NCBI GenBank assembly: GCA_020284085.1
Contig: JACEVL010000098.1
Location: 896,885-960,884, forward strand
Length of the DNA stretch: 64,000 nucleotides
Direction: 5' to 3'
DNA from: Aporrectodea caliginosa
Taxonomy: Eukaryota; Annelida; Clitellata; Crassiclitellata; Lumbricidae
Part shown: piece after piece, positions 9,963 through 19,912 of the stretch
Layout of the letters: the number at the start of each line of letters is the position of its first letter
Position numbering within the stretch: the first letter of the stretch is position 1
Made by a program: the position numbers and the translations under genes
The notes under the pieces: model-generated
The model's input: only the letters and a program-made list of their open reading frames with translations
Told to the model about the DNA's origin: nothing
The model's database searches: none

Positions 9963-10140
9963 GTTGTATTGTGATGTGTTGTATTGTGTGTTGTATTGTA
10001 CTCCACGTTTATAATGCGACCGAGCCACACGCAGTAAAGATCCGAAATTAATCTCTGATAATCCGACCCGACCGGGAAGCGAACCCGGGGCGCCGGCGCG
10101 GAGAGCGGGAACCAACCCACTCGGCCACTCATTATCCATA
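9963..10140 (-). repeat. second tRNA-derived SINE
   Basis: The minus strand has TGGCCGAGTGGGTTGG (A box) and CCGGGTTCGCTTCCCGG (B box), then runs into a GTACAATACAACACAC tail. It sits directly against the other SINE. A truncated copy of its tail appears at 12470-12520. Confidence 0.75.
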
Positions 10141-10144
10141 CGGG

Positions 10145-10647
10145 TCATTTAAGTCAGAAAATACAGATCGCAGTATAAGCCGCGTTTTCATGTATGCATG
10201 CTCTCCATTAAAATCAGGTGTGTTAGCTAATTTTTTAATTAAATTCATCTGCGAAATGGTTCTCTAATTACAATGTTGTAAGGTGATGTAACACCGAATT
10301 GATTAGTCCAATCACCATAAGATGTCGTTATATGCCTGACGTTAATGTTTTAAAATTAATGGTTGGCTCTACATTTCACCGCTAACCCTAACGATCGCCA
10401 ACGATATTTTAAACACCTCTTTTGCTGATTTACTACATCAAAGAATGCAAAAAGGGACGTCAAAAGACCTCTAAACAGTGTTTTCTGGGTCACGAGTTCG
10501 AATTAATCACTTTAAAAAAATCAGCTCTAGTTGTCGAAGGACCACACGAAAAAGAAAAGCCACATAAATCCATGTCAATTGCTAATGAAACTTCATGACT
10601 GACTGCAGGGGAGGCTGGAGACCAAAGAGCAAAATTAATGGTTGATT
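10145..10647. other. unit sequence with a PSE-only module
   Basis: A TTTTAAACACCTCTTTTG motif lies at 10409-10425 with no TATA at the expected distance. A coding-like upstream block resembling 2972-3187 lies at about 10480-10640 but is interrupted. No gene is seen. Confidence 0.4.
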
Positions 10648-10687
10648 TTAAATACCTCTTTAAATGGAATTCAATTCCTTATATAAA
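10648..10687 (+). promoter_or_regulatory. PSE/TATA-like module
   Basis: TTTTAAATACCTCTTTAAAT is followed by TATATAAA 27 bp after the TACC (10653 to 10680). Confidence 0.45.
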
Positions 10688-10849
10688 CTGCGCAGTTACA
10701 AGAACCGAGTACTTGAAACATAGTGGAGTCTTGATGAGTCGGCGATGGAGGGAACTTGCTTCCCGACCTCATATGCAAAGGCTGAGAAAATGAAGGTGCT
10801 AATACTTCATGCCCATGGCAGCCTCAGGGATAGCTTAATACAATCAATA

Positions 10850-11200
10850 TAATGTCTGTGTCTCTACGAATAATGTGTTCGATGTGTCCTCTGGCTCCGT
10901 GTCTTTGTACCTGTCTCTGCCTCCATTTCTGTGTCTGTCTAAGTATTTCTTGCTCCATGTCTTGGATGTGTGTGTATGTCTCTGCCTGGATCGCACTTTA
11001 TCTTTTGATTTGTTTCTTTGTCTGTCTCTGCCCACGTCACTAACTGTCTGCATGTCGCATTCATCATTCTAATAAATAGCTTCCATATACCGAGGTCGAG
11101 AAACAGTGACGCTATAACATCCAAAAAGACAAAAGCAGTTTCTCGTTCGCCATTTATCGCATATGTTGTACAAATATTTTCGCGACGTCTCGCAAAGAAC
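10850..11200 (+). repeat. TC/TG-rich diverged repeat, copy 2
   Basis: This is colinear with 170-560, including the GTGTCCTCTGGCTCCGTGTC phrase and the GAGAAACAGTG tail. It lies downstream of the module at 10648. Confidence 0.6.
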
Positions 11201-11230
11201 TTCACCACAATGTTAATTGAAATCAACAAC

Positions 11231-11580
11231 CAGTGTTACCACTCCTATGTTTTTCCTCCAAGATCTATGTTTTTGGTCTCGTCTATGTTTCTGTGTTTTT
11301 TGTCCAAAATCTATGCTTTTCTTTCATGGAAGTTTTACGTGTTAAGAAAGGTACTTTTCAGCAATTCCTGAAGCATTACTTAAATTTATTTATTTAAGGC
11401 ATTTTCATAAAATAGGGCCTCAACACTCGGTACTTCACTAAAACCAGCCAACTTCATGTGTCAGATTCTGGCATTGCTCCACTCTTCAGCTAGTGTGGAA
11501 AGAGTTTTCTCTCATATGAATCTTGTGAAAACAAAGCAGACAGACTACATTGCGACACTGTAGCAAAGAGACTAATTGCA
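11231..11580 (+). pseudogene. hAT transposon remnant with transposase C-terminus
   Basis: It begins CAGTGTTACCACTCC, a hAT-like end. Near 11465-11545 one frame reads LHSSASVERVFSHMNLVKTK, the conserved hAT C-terminal dimerisation motif. The frame stops soon after. No matching right end was found, so the copy is incomplete. Confidence 0.65.
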
Positions 11581-11581
11581 A

Positions 11582-11719
11582 AGGGGCAATCAAAACCCCA
11601 ATTCCTACCCTTTCTCCCCTCCTCTCTGGCATTGGCAGTGATTTCCCACTTTTGTTTGGGGGCTGAGCCGCCGATAGGGGGGCTTCAGCCCACCCTAGCC
11701 CCATGCTGGCGCCGCCACT
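11582..11719 (-). mobile_element. partial hAT-like MITE between short direct repeats
   Basis: On the minus strand the segment starts CAGTGGCGGCGCCAGCATGG. It lies between two copies of a roughly 42-bp sequence (11540-11581 and 11720-11761, sharing ATTGCGACACTGTAG). No clear opposite terminus or 8-bp duplication was found. The direct repeat is longer than a normal target duplication. Confidence 0.45.
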
Positions 11720-11747
11720 GATTGCGACACTGTAGTGAAGAGACTAA

Positions 11748-12020
11748 TTGCTAAAGGAAACAATCAAATATCAAGGTGCTTGCTGTTACATGTGGAAGCC
11801 TCCAAAATTTGTCGTTGAAGATGTGAAAGAAGGGCGGTGTCACAAACGCTACTCCGAGAAACTGGTAAAGACCGTGCAGAAAAATAAAGCTGAACTAGTA
11901 ACCTTTGACGAAGATGCATCTTTAATCTTTTTAACAACTGTTGCATTGATCCAATTATCCTACTATCATCCTAAGCTTAATTGCAGCAATAATATTTGTG
12001 GCAAAACACCTCTAACTTGA
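11748..12020 (+). CDS. short uncharacterised frame after hAT remnant
   Basis: This is an open frame of 90 codons with no motif that I recognise. It follows the hAT C-terminus remnant and the duplicated 42-bp sequence and may be decayed transposon sequence. Its end overlaps an AAAACACCTCTAACTTG motif fragment. I give it little weight as a gene. Confidence 0.15.
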   Translation: MLKETIKYQGACCYMWKPPKFVVEDVKEGRCHKRYSEKLVKTVQKNKAELVTFDEDASLIFLTTVALIQLSYYHPKLNCSNNICGKTPLT

Positions 12021-12235
12021 CACAGCGCTCGCGAATAAGCTGGTGCCCGGCGCTTGGCTTTTGAGTGACGCTTTAGAAGTTCGGAAGTTACGAATACGAT
12101 TACTGTTCGTAGATTGGTGAGTTCATTGGAAGACGCTGTTGCAAAGACAACATATTCGAGGTATGGTAACCGATAAGACTGCGTCCACGATTTTCTTGCA
12201 ACAGATGTTGTGTTGGTATAGTTAAGTTATTTGGA

Positions 12236-12485
12236 TTGTATTGTATTGTATTGTATTTGAACACTTGTTATAGCGCCCCTACCAGATTTCCCATTCAGAG
12301 GCGCTTCCCGACTACTGCGCGTACGCTGAATCGGAGTTTCACGTCGAAGCGCATGAGCAATTGCGAGTGAAGGACTTGTCCAGGGTCCCTACGCGGCGAC
12401 TTTGAGGTGGATTCGAACCCGCAACCCTCCAGCTGCAAGGCACCGAACATACCCCCAAACAACCGCGCCCCAGTTGTATTGTGAT
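12236..12485 (-). repeat. tRNA-derived SINE with CR1-type tail, copy 2
   Basis: This is nearly identical in layout to 9719-9962. The (TATTG)n tail is at 12236-12257, and the B box GGGTTCGAATCCACC reads on the minus strand. It is followed by a scrap of the second SINE. Confidence 0.8.
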
Positions 12486-12867
12486 GTGTTGTGTGTTGTA
12501 TTGTACTCCACGTTTATATTGTACAAGGAATACGGGTAATACATTAAGTTATAAAATCCTGTTTGAAGTATAAGCAGTTGTCTCGTGTACAGTTTGCATG
12601 CAAATGAGATTAAAACGTGCCACCAAATTTTATTACTTAAAATATAATCGTAATCGTAATCGTAAACTAAAACTTCTAAAGAGCCACTCGATAGTGTGAA
12701 ATGGTGACGCTGAACCAGAGAATAAAAATGTCCAAAGGACAAAGTTATTTCGAATTAATCGGTCAAAGTCGTCACAAGATGTCGTTGAATACCCAACGCG
12801 TTTGCATAAAATTAATGGTTGGCTCAACGAAGCACCGCTAATAGCTCGTGTACGTCAATCGTGGATT

Positions 12868-12905
12868 TAAAACACCGCTTTTTAAAAGATAATATTTTAA
12901 ATAAA
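12868..12905 (+). promoter_or_regulatory. PSE/TATA-like module, degenerate
   Basis: TTTAAAACACCGCTTTTTAAAAG is followed by TAAATAAAGG at about the right distance. The TATA is poor. It is preceded by the usual ATGCATAAAATTAATGG-type region at 12800. Confidence 0.3.
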
Positions 12906-12931
12906 GGCTCAGTCACATTGAGCAACAATTT

Positions 12932-12973
12932 AAGACGTCAACGATCATTGTTATCATAAGACGTCGTTAAACC
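12932..12973 (+). repeat. hairpin-1 motif
   Basis: GACGTCAACG ... CATAAGACGTCGTTAAAC has palindromic GACGTC arms around the conserved loop. It is the free-standing equivalent of the retrotransposon 3' hairpin. Confidence 0.5.
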
Positions 12974-13362
12974 CAGGAAAAGAAGAAAGCAACAATTTAT
13001 GGTCAGTAGTTTTTTTATGTATTCTGATTGGAACAGGTCGATTACTTGAACTACGAAACGCGAAATCTATTAATAAATTTGATACGAACTGCTAAACCGT
13101 CAAAGATTCGTGTTTTCATAAAATTTAATATAATCCGAGTTATATTGAACAATGCGAAAAAGGGAAATCAAAAGCCCTCTAAACACGTCTTCTAGATTAT
13201 GAATTCGAGTTGCTCTCCTTATAAGAAATCTGTTTTCGCAGGAGAGGAACCATAATAACCAGAAAAACGAGGAAAGAGACATCAGTCCATGTCAACTGGT
13301 GGTGAAACTAAGTCTGTGACTTCAGGAAATGCAGGAGACGCAGAAGCAATGTGTCGTTGATT

Positions 13363-13403
13363 TTAAACACCTCATTAAAGGTGATTCAGATCGGTATATT
13401 AGA
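13363..13403 (+). promoter_or_regulatory. PSE/TATA-like module
   Basis: TTTAAACACCTCATTAAAGG is followed by TATATTAGA exactly 27 bp after the CACC (13368 to 13395). A TTTTGAAATGTAATATC block shared with other modules follows about 50 bp downstream of the TATA. Confidence 0.5.
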
Positions 13404-13579
13404 TTTGCAGTACTGAGGAACATTCGCTTTGACTCAAGTTCGATTTTGAAATGTAATATCATAACAAGGATCTCACTTATTCCAAAACGCATATCCAAAT
13501 ATAAAGATTTTTGTAATTAAGACTTTACTCGAAGCGACCATCGACTGATGTTTGGACTTTGTGATAATGGCGCCATAGA

Positions 13580-13690
13580 AGTCATTGAACTAGTCTAGAT
13601 TAGATTAGATTATATTGGAATACATGTAGGTGAGATCCTTGTTATGATATTACTAATCTAATCTAATCTAGACTAGTCCAATGACTTATA
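13580..13690. repeat. imperfect inverted repeat
   Basis: TCATTGAACTAGTCTAGATTAG (13574-13595) is inverted as CTAATCTAGACTAGTCCAATGA (13663-13684), giving a hairpin of roughly 20-bp arms around about 65 bp. It lies between the module and the CR1-like body. Confidence 0.55.
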
Positions 13691-13734
13691 TTGCGCCATT
13701 ATCACAAAGTCCAAACATCAGTCGAAAATAAGAA

Positions 13735-14062
13735 TATCACTCCTACCTCGATCCTACCTCGATTGACTCCATTGGCTGAAAATCAACAAGCGCATTCAGT
13801 TCCAACGTCTTTCGTTAATCTAAAACTTCCAGGCAACGCTACTATCCTACGTATTTACACAAAGTCTCCATCATCCAATCACCCCACTCTACCCAATCAT
13901 CCTCTTTCCTTACCCTTGTCCGTCCCCAACAAATTACTCATCCTGTATTTACTATGCAATCCATTATACCACACTGCACCTCATCTCTGCAACGATCTCC
14001 CTCCTAAGTTCCGAAATTTCTTCGTTCTTCTGCCAATCCAATTGTTAAGACATGTAAGATAA
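13735..14062 (+). pseudogene. CR1-like reverse transcriptase C-terminus in a unit body
   Basis: The frame contains LYHTAPHLCNDLPPKFRNF, the CR1/L2 motif normally read as (S)APKLWNSLPxxIR, close to the end of the polymerase. It has 123 codons from the first ATG and no domain upstream. Related decayed bodies lie at 22160-22440, 25560-25860, 41390-41490, 52742-52860 and 53410-53520, all between a rightward and a leftward module. Confidence 0.5.
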
Positions 14063-14220
14063 TAAACATATTTTTAGAGACTAAGATCAATTCAACTTGT
14101 TAATTATTTAAAGTATTAATTAATTTAGCCACATTTTAGGTCTAGCATGACCGTTACGAGCGAATCAATTTAATCATCTTGGGAGACCCGACGTCCCATT
14201 AATGTGAGCGCTTTTTTTAG

Positions 14221-14262
14221 AATATATGTAGCCTAAAGAGGAACGGTTTTAAAGGTGTCCAA
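14221..14262 (-). promoter_or_regulatory. PSE/TATA-like module, leftward
   Basis: The minus strand reads GGACACCTTTAAAACCG, with TACATATATT starting 27 bp after the CACC (14257 to 14230). It faces the module at 13363, and the pair encloses the CR1-like body. Confidence 0.45.
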
Positions 14263-14544
14263 TTGGACTTTGTATTTTACGCTGCAGACTCAATGTTTAT
14301 GTCTACGTTCCGTGATTCCGAAGATTTCCCGATCTTCTGTTTATCCGATTGTTCTAAGTAATGTCATGCATTTGCAGACTTTAAGGAGACTAAGATTAAA
14401 TTAAGATTAATTCCTGTGAGTAGAAATATTTAACAACTGAGTTCTATTTCTGCAAAGCCATTGCGACCCGTGAACTTTTTCTCTAATTGCGAGAAACCTT
14501 GGGGCTGAATTCCTTTGGCGTCCTATCTGTGGTTGATTCCATAC

Positions 14545-14632
14545 ATTAGCGTCGCCCTCCTCCTTTATCTAGTCTAAGGACTGGCTCTGCCTGGCACTAA
14601 TGCACGAAAGTGTAGTGGCGGAGTTGAACGTA
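14545..14632 (+). repeat. hairpin-2 block, partial
   Basis: TTAGCGTCGCCCTCCTCC is followed by the GGACTGGCTCTGCCTGGCAC segment. The upstream arm of the hairpin is missing. Confidence 0.45.
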
Positions 14633-14639
14633 TCCAGAG

Positions 14640-14680
14640 TTTAACGACATCTTATGACATCAAAGGCCGTTGATGTCGAC
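14640..14680 (-). repeat. hairpin-1 motif, free-standing
   Basis: CGACATC ... GATGTCG forms a 7-bp stem around TTATGACATCAAAGGCCGTT. The loop is nearly identical to that at the retrotransposon 3' ends, while the stem sequence differs and remains paired. Confidence 0.6.
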
Positions 14681-15008
14681 ATAAATTATTTTTACGTTTA
14701 TTATCGATTTTCGTCGCCACAAGATGTCGCTAAATACTGCACTCTTATGCATATAATAAATGGTTGGCCGCTGGAGGCGCCACTGTAGCCAAAATGTTAA
14801 GGATGTTGACCGGTAGCATTTGCGACCCTCTCTTACGGCTCTTCATGTCTGTGTTTAGAAATTGTTAAACATTGCTTTTTACATCATATTCTTGCAGGTT
14901 ACCATTTGTCATTGTCTATTAAGTTTTACTTTTGAATTGTATGGTTTTCATTTAATTTAATGTGATCTACCGCCGATGGAAATGTGAGAACTGCTCCAAA
15001 TAATTTCT

Positions 15009-15049
15009 GTCGACGTCAACGGTTATGTTGTCAAAAGATGTCGATAAAT
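15009..15049 (+). repeat. hairpin-1 motif
   Basis: GTCGACGTCAACGG ... AAAAGATGTCGATAAAT lies about 80 bp upstream of the module at 15127. The TTGCATAAAATTAATG element lies between them. Confidence 0.5.
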
Positions 15050-15126
15050 ACTGGACGATATTGCATAAAATTAATGAGCGGAACAGACCCACCGTTATCA
15101 CAATGGTTACGAGGTCAATTGCTGAT

Positions 15127-15166
15127 TTCAACACCTCTTTTAAGGTAGTTCCTGTATTTATATAAA
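15127..15166 (+). promoter_or_regulatory. PSE/TATA-like module
   Basis: TTTCAACACCTCTTTTAAGG is followed by TATATAAA 27 bp after the CACC (15132 to 15159). Confidence 0.5.
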
Positions 15167-15169
15167 TTC

Positions 15170-15640
15170 AGCAAATGCCCGGCTTTACATGTCAGTAGTG
15201 TCCTTCCTAAACTGCAATAAATATTGCCAACAACAATTTAGAAACGAGAATGTTACGACGTGAATCCTTTCATAAAATGACTCCACTGGCTGAAAAATCC
15301 CCGTAAAAAATTCAATTCCAAGATTTTTCGCAAAACAACACCCCCTAGCAATGCTTCCATCCTGCTTAGCTTGAAAAACTCTTCACCACCATCTCATCCC
15401 GCTCAGCCCGGATATCATCCAACATCACCGTTGTCCTATCCCCCAGTAACTACCGGTCTCAATATCTCTGATCCATATACCATACTGCATCTCAAATATG
15501 GAACGATCTCCCTCCTGAATTCCGAAAATTCCCCGAATCAATCGTTCGAACAAATGGCAGATATCAACAAACATTTCAAGATGCTAAGATCAAATGCTCC
15601 GAGTAAAAGTTAAGCAGCATTCAGTCATTTAGAGACATTC
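15170..15640 (+). pseudogene. unit body with CR1-like remnant
   Basis: This resembles 4500-4830 and 18700-18930. It includes the CATACTGCATCTC ... ACGATCTCCCTCCTGAATT stretch corresponding to LWNDLPPEF in the better copy at 13960. No intact frame remains. Confidence 0.4.
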
Positions 15641-15787
15641 TTCTAGGTCATGAATTTCAGTTACTCGTCTTTCAACAAATCAGTTTTCTCTGACGAAGAA
15701 CGAGAAAAGCGACATCAGTCGTTGTAAACTGCTGACGAAACTACGTCTGTGACTGTAGATGAGGCTGGACACAAAAGGATGTTGATT

Positions 15788-15829
15788 TTAAACACCTCTT
15801 TAAAAGCTATTCAGAAATCTTTATATAAT
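15788..15829 (+). promoter_or_regulatory. PSE/TATA-like module
   Basis: TTTTAAACACCTCTTTAAAAG is followed by TATATAATA, 29 bp after the CACC (15793 to 15822). It is preceded by a coding-like block. Confidence 0.45.
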
Positions 15830-16241
15830 AGACGCAGTAAAAAGTGACCGAAATTTTCATTATCTCTCTGGCGTCAGTTATAAGCAAACTTTTGAAATGT
15901 GAATCAACAATTCACAAGTAGACCTAATCTCTTCGCGGAAAATCCTTTTCATTTGGTGTTCTGCCGCACTTTTGAGCGTTGGTTGATGCTATCGTGATGC
16001 CGTATTTGTTGCTTTCGTCGCTTTTATGTTCCTGGTCTCTCTGGAGGATGTTTTATCTGGGGTGCTTCCTGTTCTTGTCATCTCTTACCGAGATTTTCGC
16101 CTCTCTGCGCCGCTTGCTTCCAGATTTATCATGTGGTTCTTTTGGTTGGTTTATCAGTTTGAAGTTTCATTTTAGATACATGGCGTATGAGACAAGTTTA
16201 GTGGCCGATCTACACATTGCTGTTTAATATGATATTTGAAA

Positions 16242-16281
16242 ACTATATAGCCCAGATAAGAAACGTTTTAAAGGTGTTCAT
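16242..16281 (-). promoter_or_regulatory. PSE/TATA-like module, leftward
   Basis: The minus strand reads GAACACCTTTAAAACG, then TATATAGTT 27 bp after the CACC (16276 to 16249). It is convergent with the module at 15788. Confidence 0.5.
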
Positions 16282-16289
16282 GTTGGACA

Positions 16290-17012
16290 TTATATTACAC
16301 ATACTTTTATCAATATTTAACGACATCTCGCCAGTGGCAGGGTCTTTTGCGACTACTACCTCTTCTATCAGATATATATTATAAAAAAATATTCGACTGG
16401 ATTGAATCCAACAGTTTAACGAAATCTTATTTCCTTGGGGGGCCCGATAAGCGCATTTGATTACATCTGGCACAGAAAGACCGATAAGTTCTGTCTTAAG
16501 GCAGCCAAGGCCGTTTCATTTCACCATAATATGCTTGTAGATATGCTTTTAGCAGTCGATCAATTGGTTCATTGATGTCAAATTTGTTATTTGATAAGGT
16601 CGAAACCTCCGATCGGGGAACAACCGGTCTGGGAGAATATTCGGTTTATGTGCGCATACGGTTTGAACAGGCGGCTAAAGAAACATCCGGTCTGGGAAAC
16701 TTCGGAGTTTAGGTATTAATATATTATTTATTATTGAAGCTTTGAAAACGATAAGCTGTAAATGTCTGCAGTTATTCAATTAAACTTGTGCGAACAGTAT
16801 CAAATTTAATTAGCATTGAATCCGTTAGATTTATCAGAACATAGCTTTGAAAAAAGTGTATAAATGACAATAAAAACAACGATTGTTTCTCAACCCAGCT
16901 GCCATTGCTACCGTTCCTGTAGCAACATATAAATATGCTATCTGGTAACGCATAACAGTAGGCATGAGAGACAGAAGGCAGCTTTGAATAAAAATCCTTT
17001 TCAAGATGTTCA
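16290..17012. other. unit sequence; hairpin scraps and CCGGTCTGGG array
   Basis: There are hairpin-1 remnants at 16400-16510 and the CCGATCGGGGAAC/CCGGTCTGGGA word array at 16605-16715. No gene with recognisable domains is present. Confidence 0.4.
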
Positions 17013-17283
17013 TGAACATAGCGCCCAATCCGGTACAGTGTTGCCATGGCTACCGGTCCTAAGCAACATCGGACCAACTCAACTCCGTGGTCATAAGCGT
17101 ACTTTGTTAAATGCGATTTGGCAATATTATTGAGTTTGTCTATAATTGCATGTTGTAATGTTATTTCCAAATTATCGCCGCCACAAGACAACGTCAGAAA
17201 CTTAACGCTAATGCATAAAAATAATACATGGATACAGACAGAGTTACTGTAAACAGAATGTTCACGGATATTAACCATTAATT

Positions 17284-17324
17284 TTGCACACCTCTTTTAA
17301 TGAGTTAATTATTCTATTTATAAG
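17284..17324 (+). promoter_or_regulatory. PSE/TATA-like module (empty site for element C)
   Basis: TTTTGCACACCTCTTTTAATG is followed by TATTTATAAGG 26 bp after the CACC (17289). The sequence GATATAAAAGCAATG at 17330-17342 is the unfilled target where fragment C sits in the other copy. Confidence 0.5.
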
Positions 17325-17441
17325 GCACGATATAAAAGCAATGATAACTGCTCTGATCGGAAGTCCATTGAAGGATTTTAAGATAATTCACAAAAACAGA
17401 CTTTGAAAGTCTACAAAATCTAATATGCCAAAATTATTTCT

Positions 17442-17484
17442 GTCGACTGCAACGACCTTTGTTGTCATAAGCTGTCGTTAAACT
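17442..17484 (+). repeat. hairpin-1 motif
   Basis: GTCGACTGCAACGACC ... CATAAGCTGTCGTTAAAC is duplicated at 28577-28618. One stem position is mismatched. Confidence 0.5.
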
Positions 17485-17519
17485 CTGGAAAGAGAGAATC
17501 GAGAAGTAATGATAACTCC

Positions 17520-17620
17520 GCCACTGTTTGCACTCTGACAGTGCCAGTCCCAAGCCTGGATTAAAGAGTAGGGCGACGCTAATCATTTTTGTTATCACAC
17601 AGTGTCGTTAAACTGAAACT
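17520..17620 (-). repeat. hairpin-2 block, inverted
   Basis: The minus strand reads TTTAACGACACTGTGTGATAAC ... GATTAGCGTCGCCC and then the TTGGGACTGGCACTGTC segment. It is duplicated at 28650-28750. Confidence 0.5.
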
Positions 17621-17754
17621 ACTACTACTAGAAGCAATGATAGCTCGTTGATCGGAAGTCCATTTAAAGGGTTCTAAGATATTCACAAAGCAGACTTTGA
17701 AAGTCTAGAAAATCGAATTTATCAAAATGTAGAAATGAACTGTAACCGTTAATT

Positions 17755-17795
17755 TTACACACCTCTTTTAATTAGTTCAGTATATAGATATAAAT
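17755..17795 (+). promoter_or_regulatory. PSE/TATA-like module (empty site for element A)
   Basis: TTTTACACACCTCTTTTAATT has TATATAGATATAAAT spanning the expected TATA position (CACC 17760). The sequence ATTATAAAAGC at 17802-17812, 42-52 bp after the CACC, is the unfilled target of retrotransposon A. Confidence 0.5.
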
Positions 17796-18100
17796 CTCAA
17801 TATTATAAAAGCAATTACATATACATGTAATGTTCATGACTAATGTAATGTATCGTAAACGTTGTTCAACAGATGTTCGTGGAGTACATGTAGATGTTGA
17901 TAGACGGATGTTGATTGGCTGATGTTTATGGGCTGAGCTTGATAAGATACTGTTGTTTGGTAGATGTTGAATTGTTGATAGACTGATTTAGAAACATTCT
18001 ATAAATATCTGCCACGACCTTAACGGTGACTCAGTTTCATCTCTTATAACAAAGGTTTACAAAATCATGCTTGAAAATGAATTTCATGGATGGTTAGTTG

Positions 18101-18205
18101 TCGTTTAACGACGCTGTGGTAAGAAAGATCCTTAGCGTCTCCCACCTCCGTTCTCCAGGTTTGAGACTGGCACTACTAGAGTACAGGTTACTGCGCAGTT
18201 GAATT
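18101..18205 (+). repeat. hairpin-2 block
   Basis: TTTAACGACGCTGTGG ... CCTTAGCGTCTCCC gives GACGCT/AGCGTC pairing. The TTTGAGACTGGCACTACTAG segment follows. The duplicate is at 37676-37770. Confidence 0.55.
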
Positions 18206-18223
18206 TCTATTTGCACTTTAAAC

Positions 18224-18264
18224 ATATATATGTAATTAAAGGAAAGCATTTTTAAGGTGTCCTA
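18224..18264 (-). promoter_or_regulatory. PSE/TATA-like module, leftward
   Basis: The minus strand reads GGACACCTTAAAAATGC, then TACATATATATG about 25-29 bp on (CACC 18259). Its duplicate was split by the hAT element at 37819-40811. Confidence 0.45.
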
Positions 18265-18390
18265 ATGGACGCGCAGAGGAGAGGCCACCATTCACCCTTG
18301 ACCTTAGACTTTGAATTAAAGAATGTATTTGTATCATTTAATCAAATCTAACCTACTCATGGAACGGTTAGACCTGCTCGAAATAGTTGT

Positions 18391-18434
18391 CTTCGACGTG
18401 AACGGTCTTTGTTGCAATAGGATGTCGTTAAATT
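18391..18434 (+). repeat. hairpin-1 motif
   Basis: CTTCGACGTGAACGG ... AGGATGTCGTTAAAT lies upstream of the module at 18516. Its duplicate is at 40961-41000. Confidence 0.45.
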
Positions 18435-18515
18435 CTGTACGCGAATACATAAAATTAATGAGAGGATGGGGAGAGCTACCGTAACCACAGTTGTTAACAA
18501 AATTAATCGTTGATT

Positions 18516-18560
18516 TTATTCACCTCTTTTAGGATCTACCTGTAGGCCTATTTATATAAA
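18516..18560 (+). promoter_or_regulatory. PSE/TATA-like module
   Basis: TTTTATTCACCTCTTTTAGG is followed by TATTTATATAAA starting 28 bp after the CACC (18521). An ACCGTAACCAC stretch lies about 45 bp upstream. Confidence 0.45.
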
Positions 18561-18613
18561 TCAATCTATTGTGTGACGTTCCAGGTCTTTTGTCAACATG
18601 ACGTCATCTGCTG

Positions 18614-18686
18614 GAGTATAGAAAAGAGAAGATTAAGGAATGAATCCTGTCTTAAATATCTCCGTTGGATGAAAATCCTCTGTATG
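18614..18686. repeat. left arm of a 73-bp perfect inverted repeat
   Basis: This is identical to the reverse complement of 19230-19302. Because the surrounding DNA is strongly diverged, a perfect 73-bp match implies a recent copying event. Confidence 0.85.
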
Positions 18687-19071
18687 AATTCATTCCCAAG
18701 ATCTTTGGTTCACCAACAACTACCTTGTAGCACTGTCAAAACTCTTCACCACTTAATCATTCCGCTAAACCTGGATATCATCCAACATCACTCTTGTCCA
18801 ATGTCCATCCCTCAGTAACTAATGATCTTAAATTCTCTATCCCATCCATATACCTCATTGCACCTCGACTCCGGAGCGATCGCCCTCATGAAATCAGAAA
18901 ATATTTGATCCTCTGCTCATCCGGTCGTTCGAACTGATATAAGATATTTGTAATTATTTCAAGTAAAGATTTAGAAATTTCTCTTTGTGAAAAGTTAGAG
19001 CACTAATTACCTAGATACAATTTATGTCTGCCCAGACCGCAGCGAGCGACTCAATGTTATCTCTTAGTTGC

Positions 19072-19180
19072 TGTTTAACCATGCTACATTGTGTGTTATA
19101 ACAAGGATGATTAGCGTCGCCCTCTTCCTTTCTACGGGCTTGGGACTGGCACTAGCTGGCACTAGGGCATGGACTTGTAG
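19072..19180 (+). repeat. hairpin-2 block
   Basis: TTTAACCATGCTACATTG ... GATTAGCGTCGCCC is followed by CTTGGGACTGGCACTAG. In the duplicate copy at 41862 both arms differ (CCACGC ... GCGTGG) and pair better. Confidence 0.5.
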
Positions 19181-19221
19181 TCGGATTCTTATATAATTAG
19201 ACGAATAATGGTGTTTAAATG

Positions 19222-19610
19222 AAAAGGAGCATACAGAGGATTTTCATCCAACGGAGATATTTAAGACAGGATTCATTCCTTAATCTTCTCTTTTCTATAC
19301 TCGGAGCATGTAACTAAGACGGCAGAGGGCGCCAGCACATCGAGCAACTCAGTACAATCTGCGCACTCGTCCACATCCATTTGTACCTCCCAAATAAAGA
19401 CGATAAAAACTTCATTCCACGCATGATGAAAAAAAACATTTATTAGAGTCCCATATCTAGACAATAAAGAAAGCTTATCGTTACCTGACGCAGCATGACT
19501 CTTTGTGGTGTTAACACGTTTCACGGTAGCCAACAGTAACTATCGATGAATGAATTCTTGTAACTAGCTGCGTTATGACAGCTTGAGTAGATCAATAAAC
19601 GAAAATACAA
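19222..19610 (-). other. inserted segment with inverted-repeat arm and short ORF
   Basis: This segment is absent from the duplicate at about 41980. It starts with the right arm (19230-19302) of the perfect inverted repeat. A minus-strand frame of 86 codons (19533-19273) reads through into that arm and includes VDECADCTELLDVLAPSAV. I do not recognise the family. The segment may have been copied together with the neighbouring 73 bp. Confidence 0.4.
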
Positions 19611-19786
19611 TAAATGGACGATTAAACTGCACACGCGGATATCAATTTTCATCAACTGTCGATTGTCACGGTTTCCGCCTTGTGAGGTGATGTAATTGGG
19701 AAAGAACCCTGAGCGTTAATGAAAAAATTAATGAGTGGATGAAAAATGCGCCACTTTACGAGAATACTCAACATAAACCGTTGAAT

Positions 19787-19912
19787 TTGAACAGATCATT
19801 TAAGGTCTTTTATTATAGTGACAGATACATTTTCGACAGTGATGCTAAATCTATTCGACTTTCGTGATTTGGTATTTATAGCTGGTAGATGAAGCGTTTT
19901 AGAGGTATCTAA
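19787..19912. promoter_or_regulatory. short convergent module pair, left one decayed
   Basis: The leftward module reads ATACCTCTAAAACGC, then TATAAATAC 28 bp on (begins 19907). The left partner, GAACAGATCATTTAAGG, has lost the CACC core. The layout equals 4965-5103 and 42160-42275. Confidence 0.35.

Noticed and set aside
9985..10135. Possible tRNA gene on the minus strand, with A- and B-box
   Set aside because: The cloverleaf is not complete and the sequence continues into a SINE tail. It is treated as a SINE head. The same applies to 9890-9960, 23040-23095, 41650-41710, 54020-54085 and 58150-58215.
11486..11704. Minus-strand frame of 72 codons
   Set aside because: It runs antisense across the hAT C-terminus remnant and the partial MITE.
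16772..17278. 168-codon minus-strand frame, with a shorter version at 26776-27051
   Set aside because: It overlaps the hairpin remnant and the upstream region of a module. The shared part is simply the duplicated block, there are no recognisable domains, and the second copy diverges beyond it.
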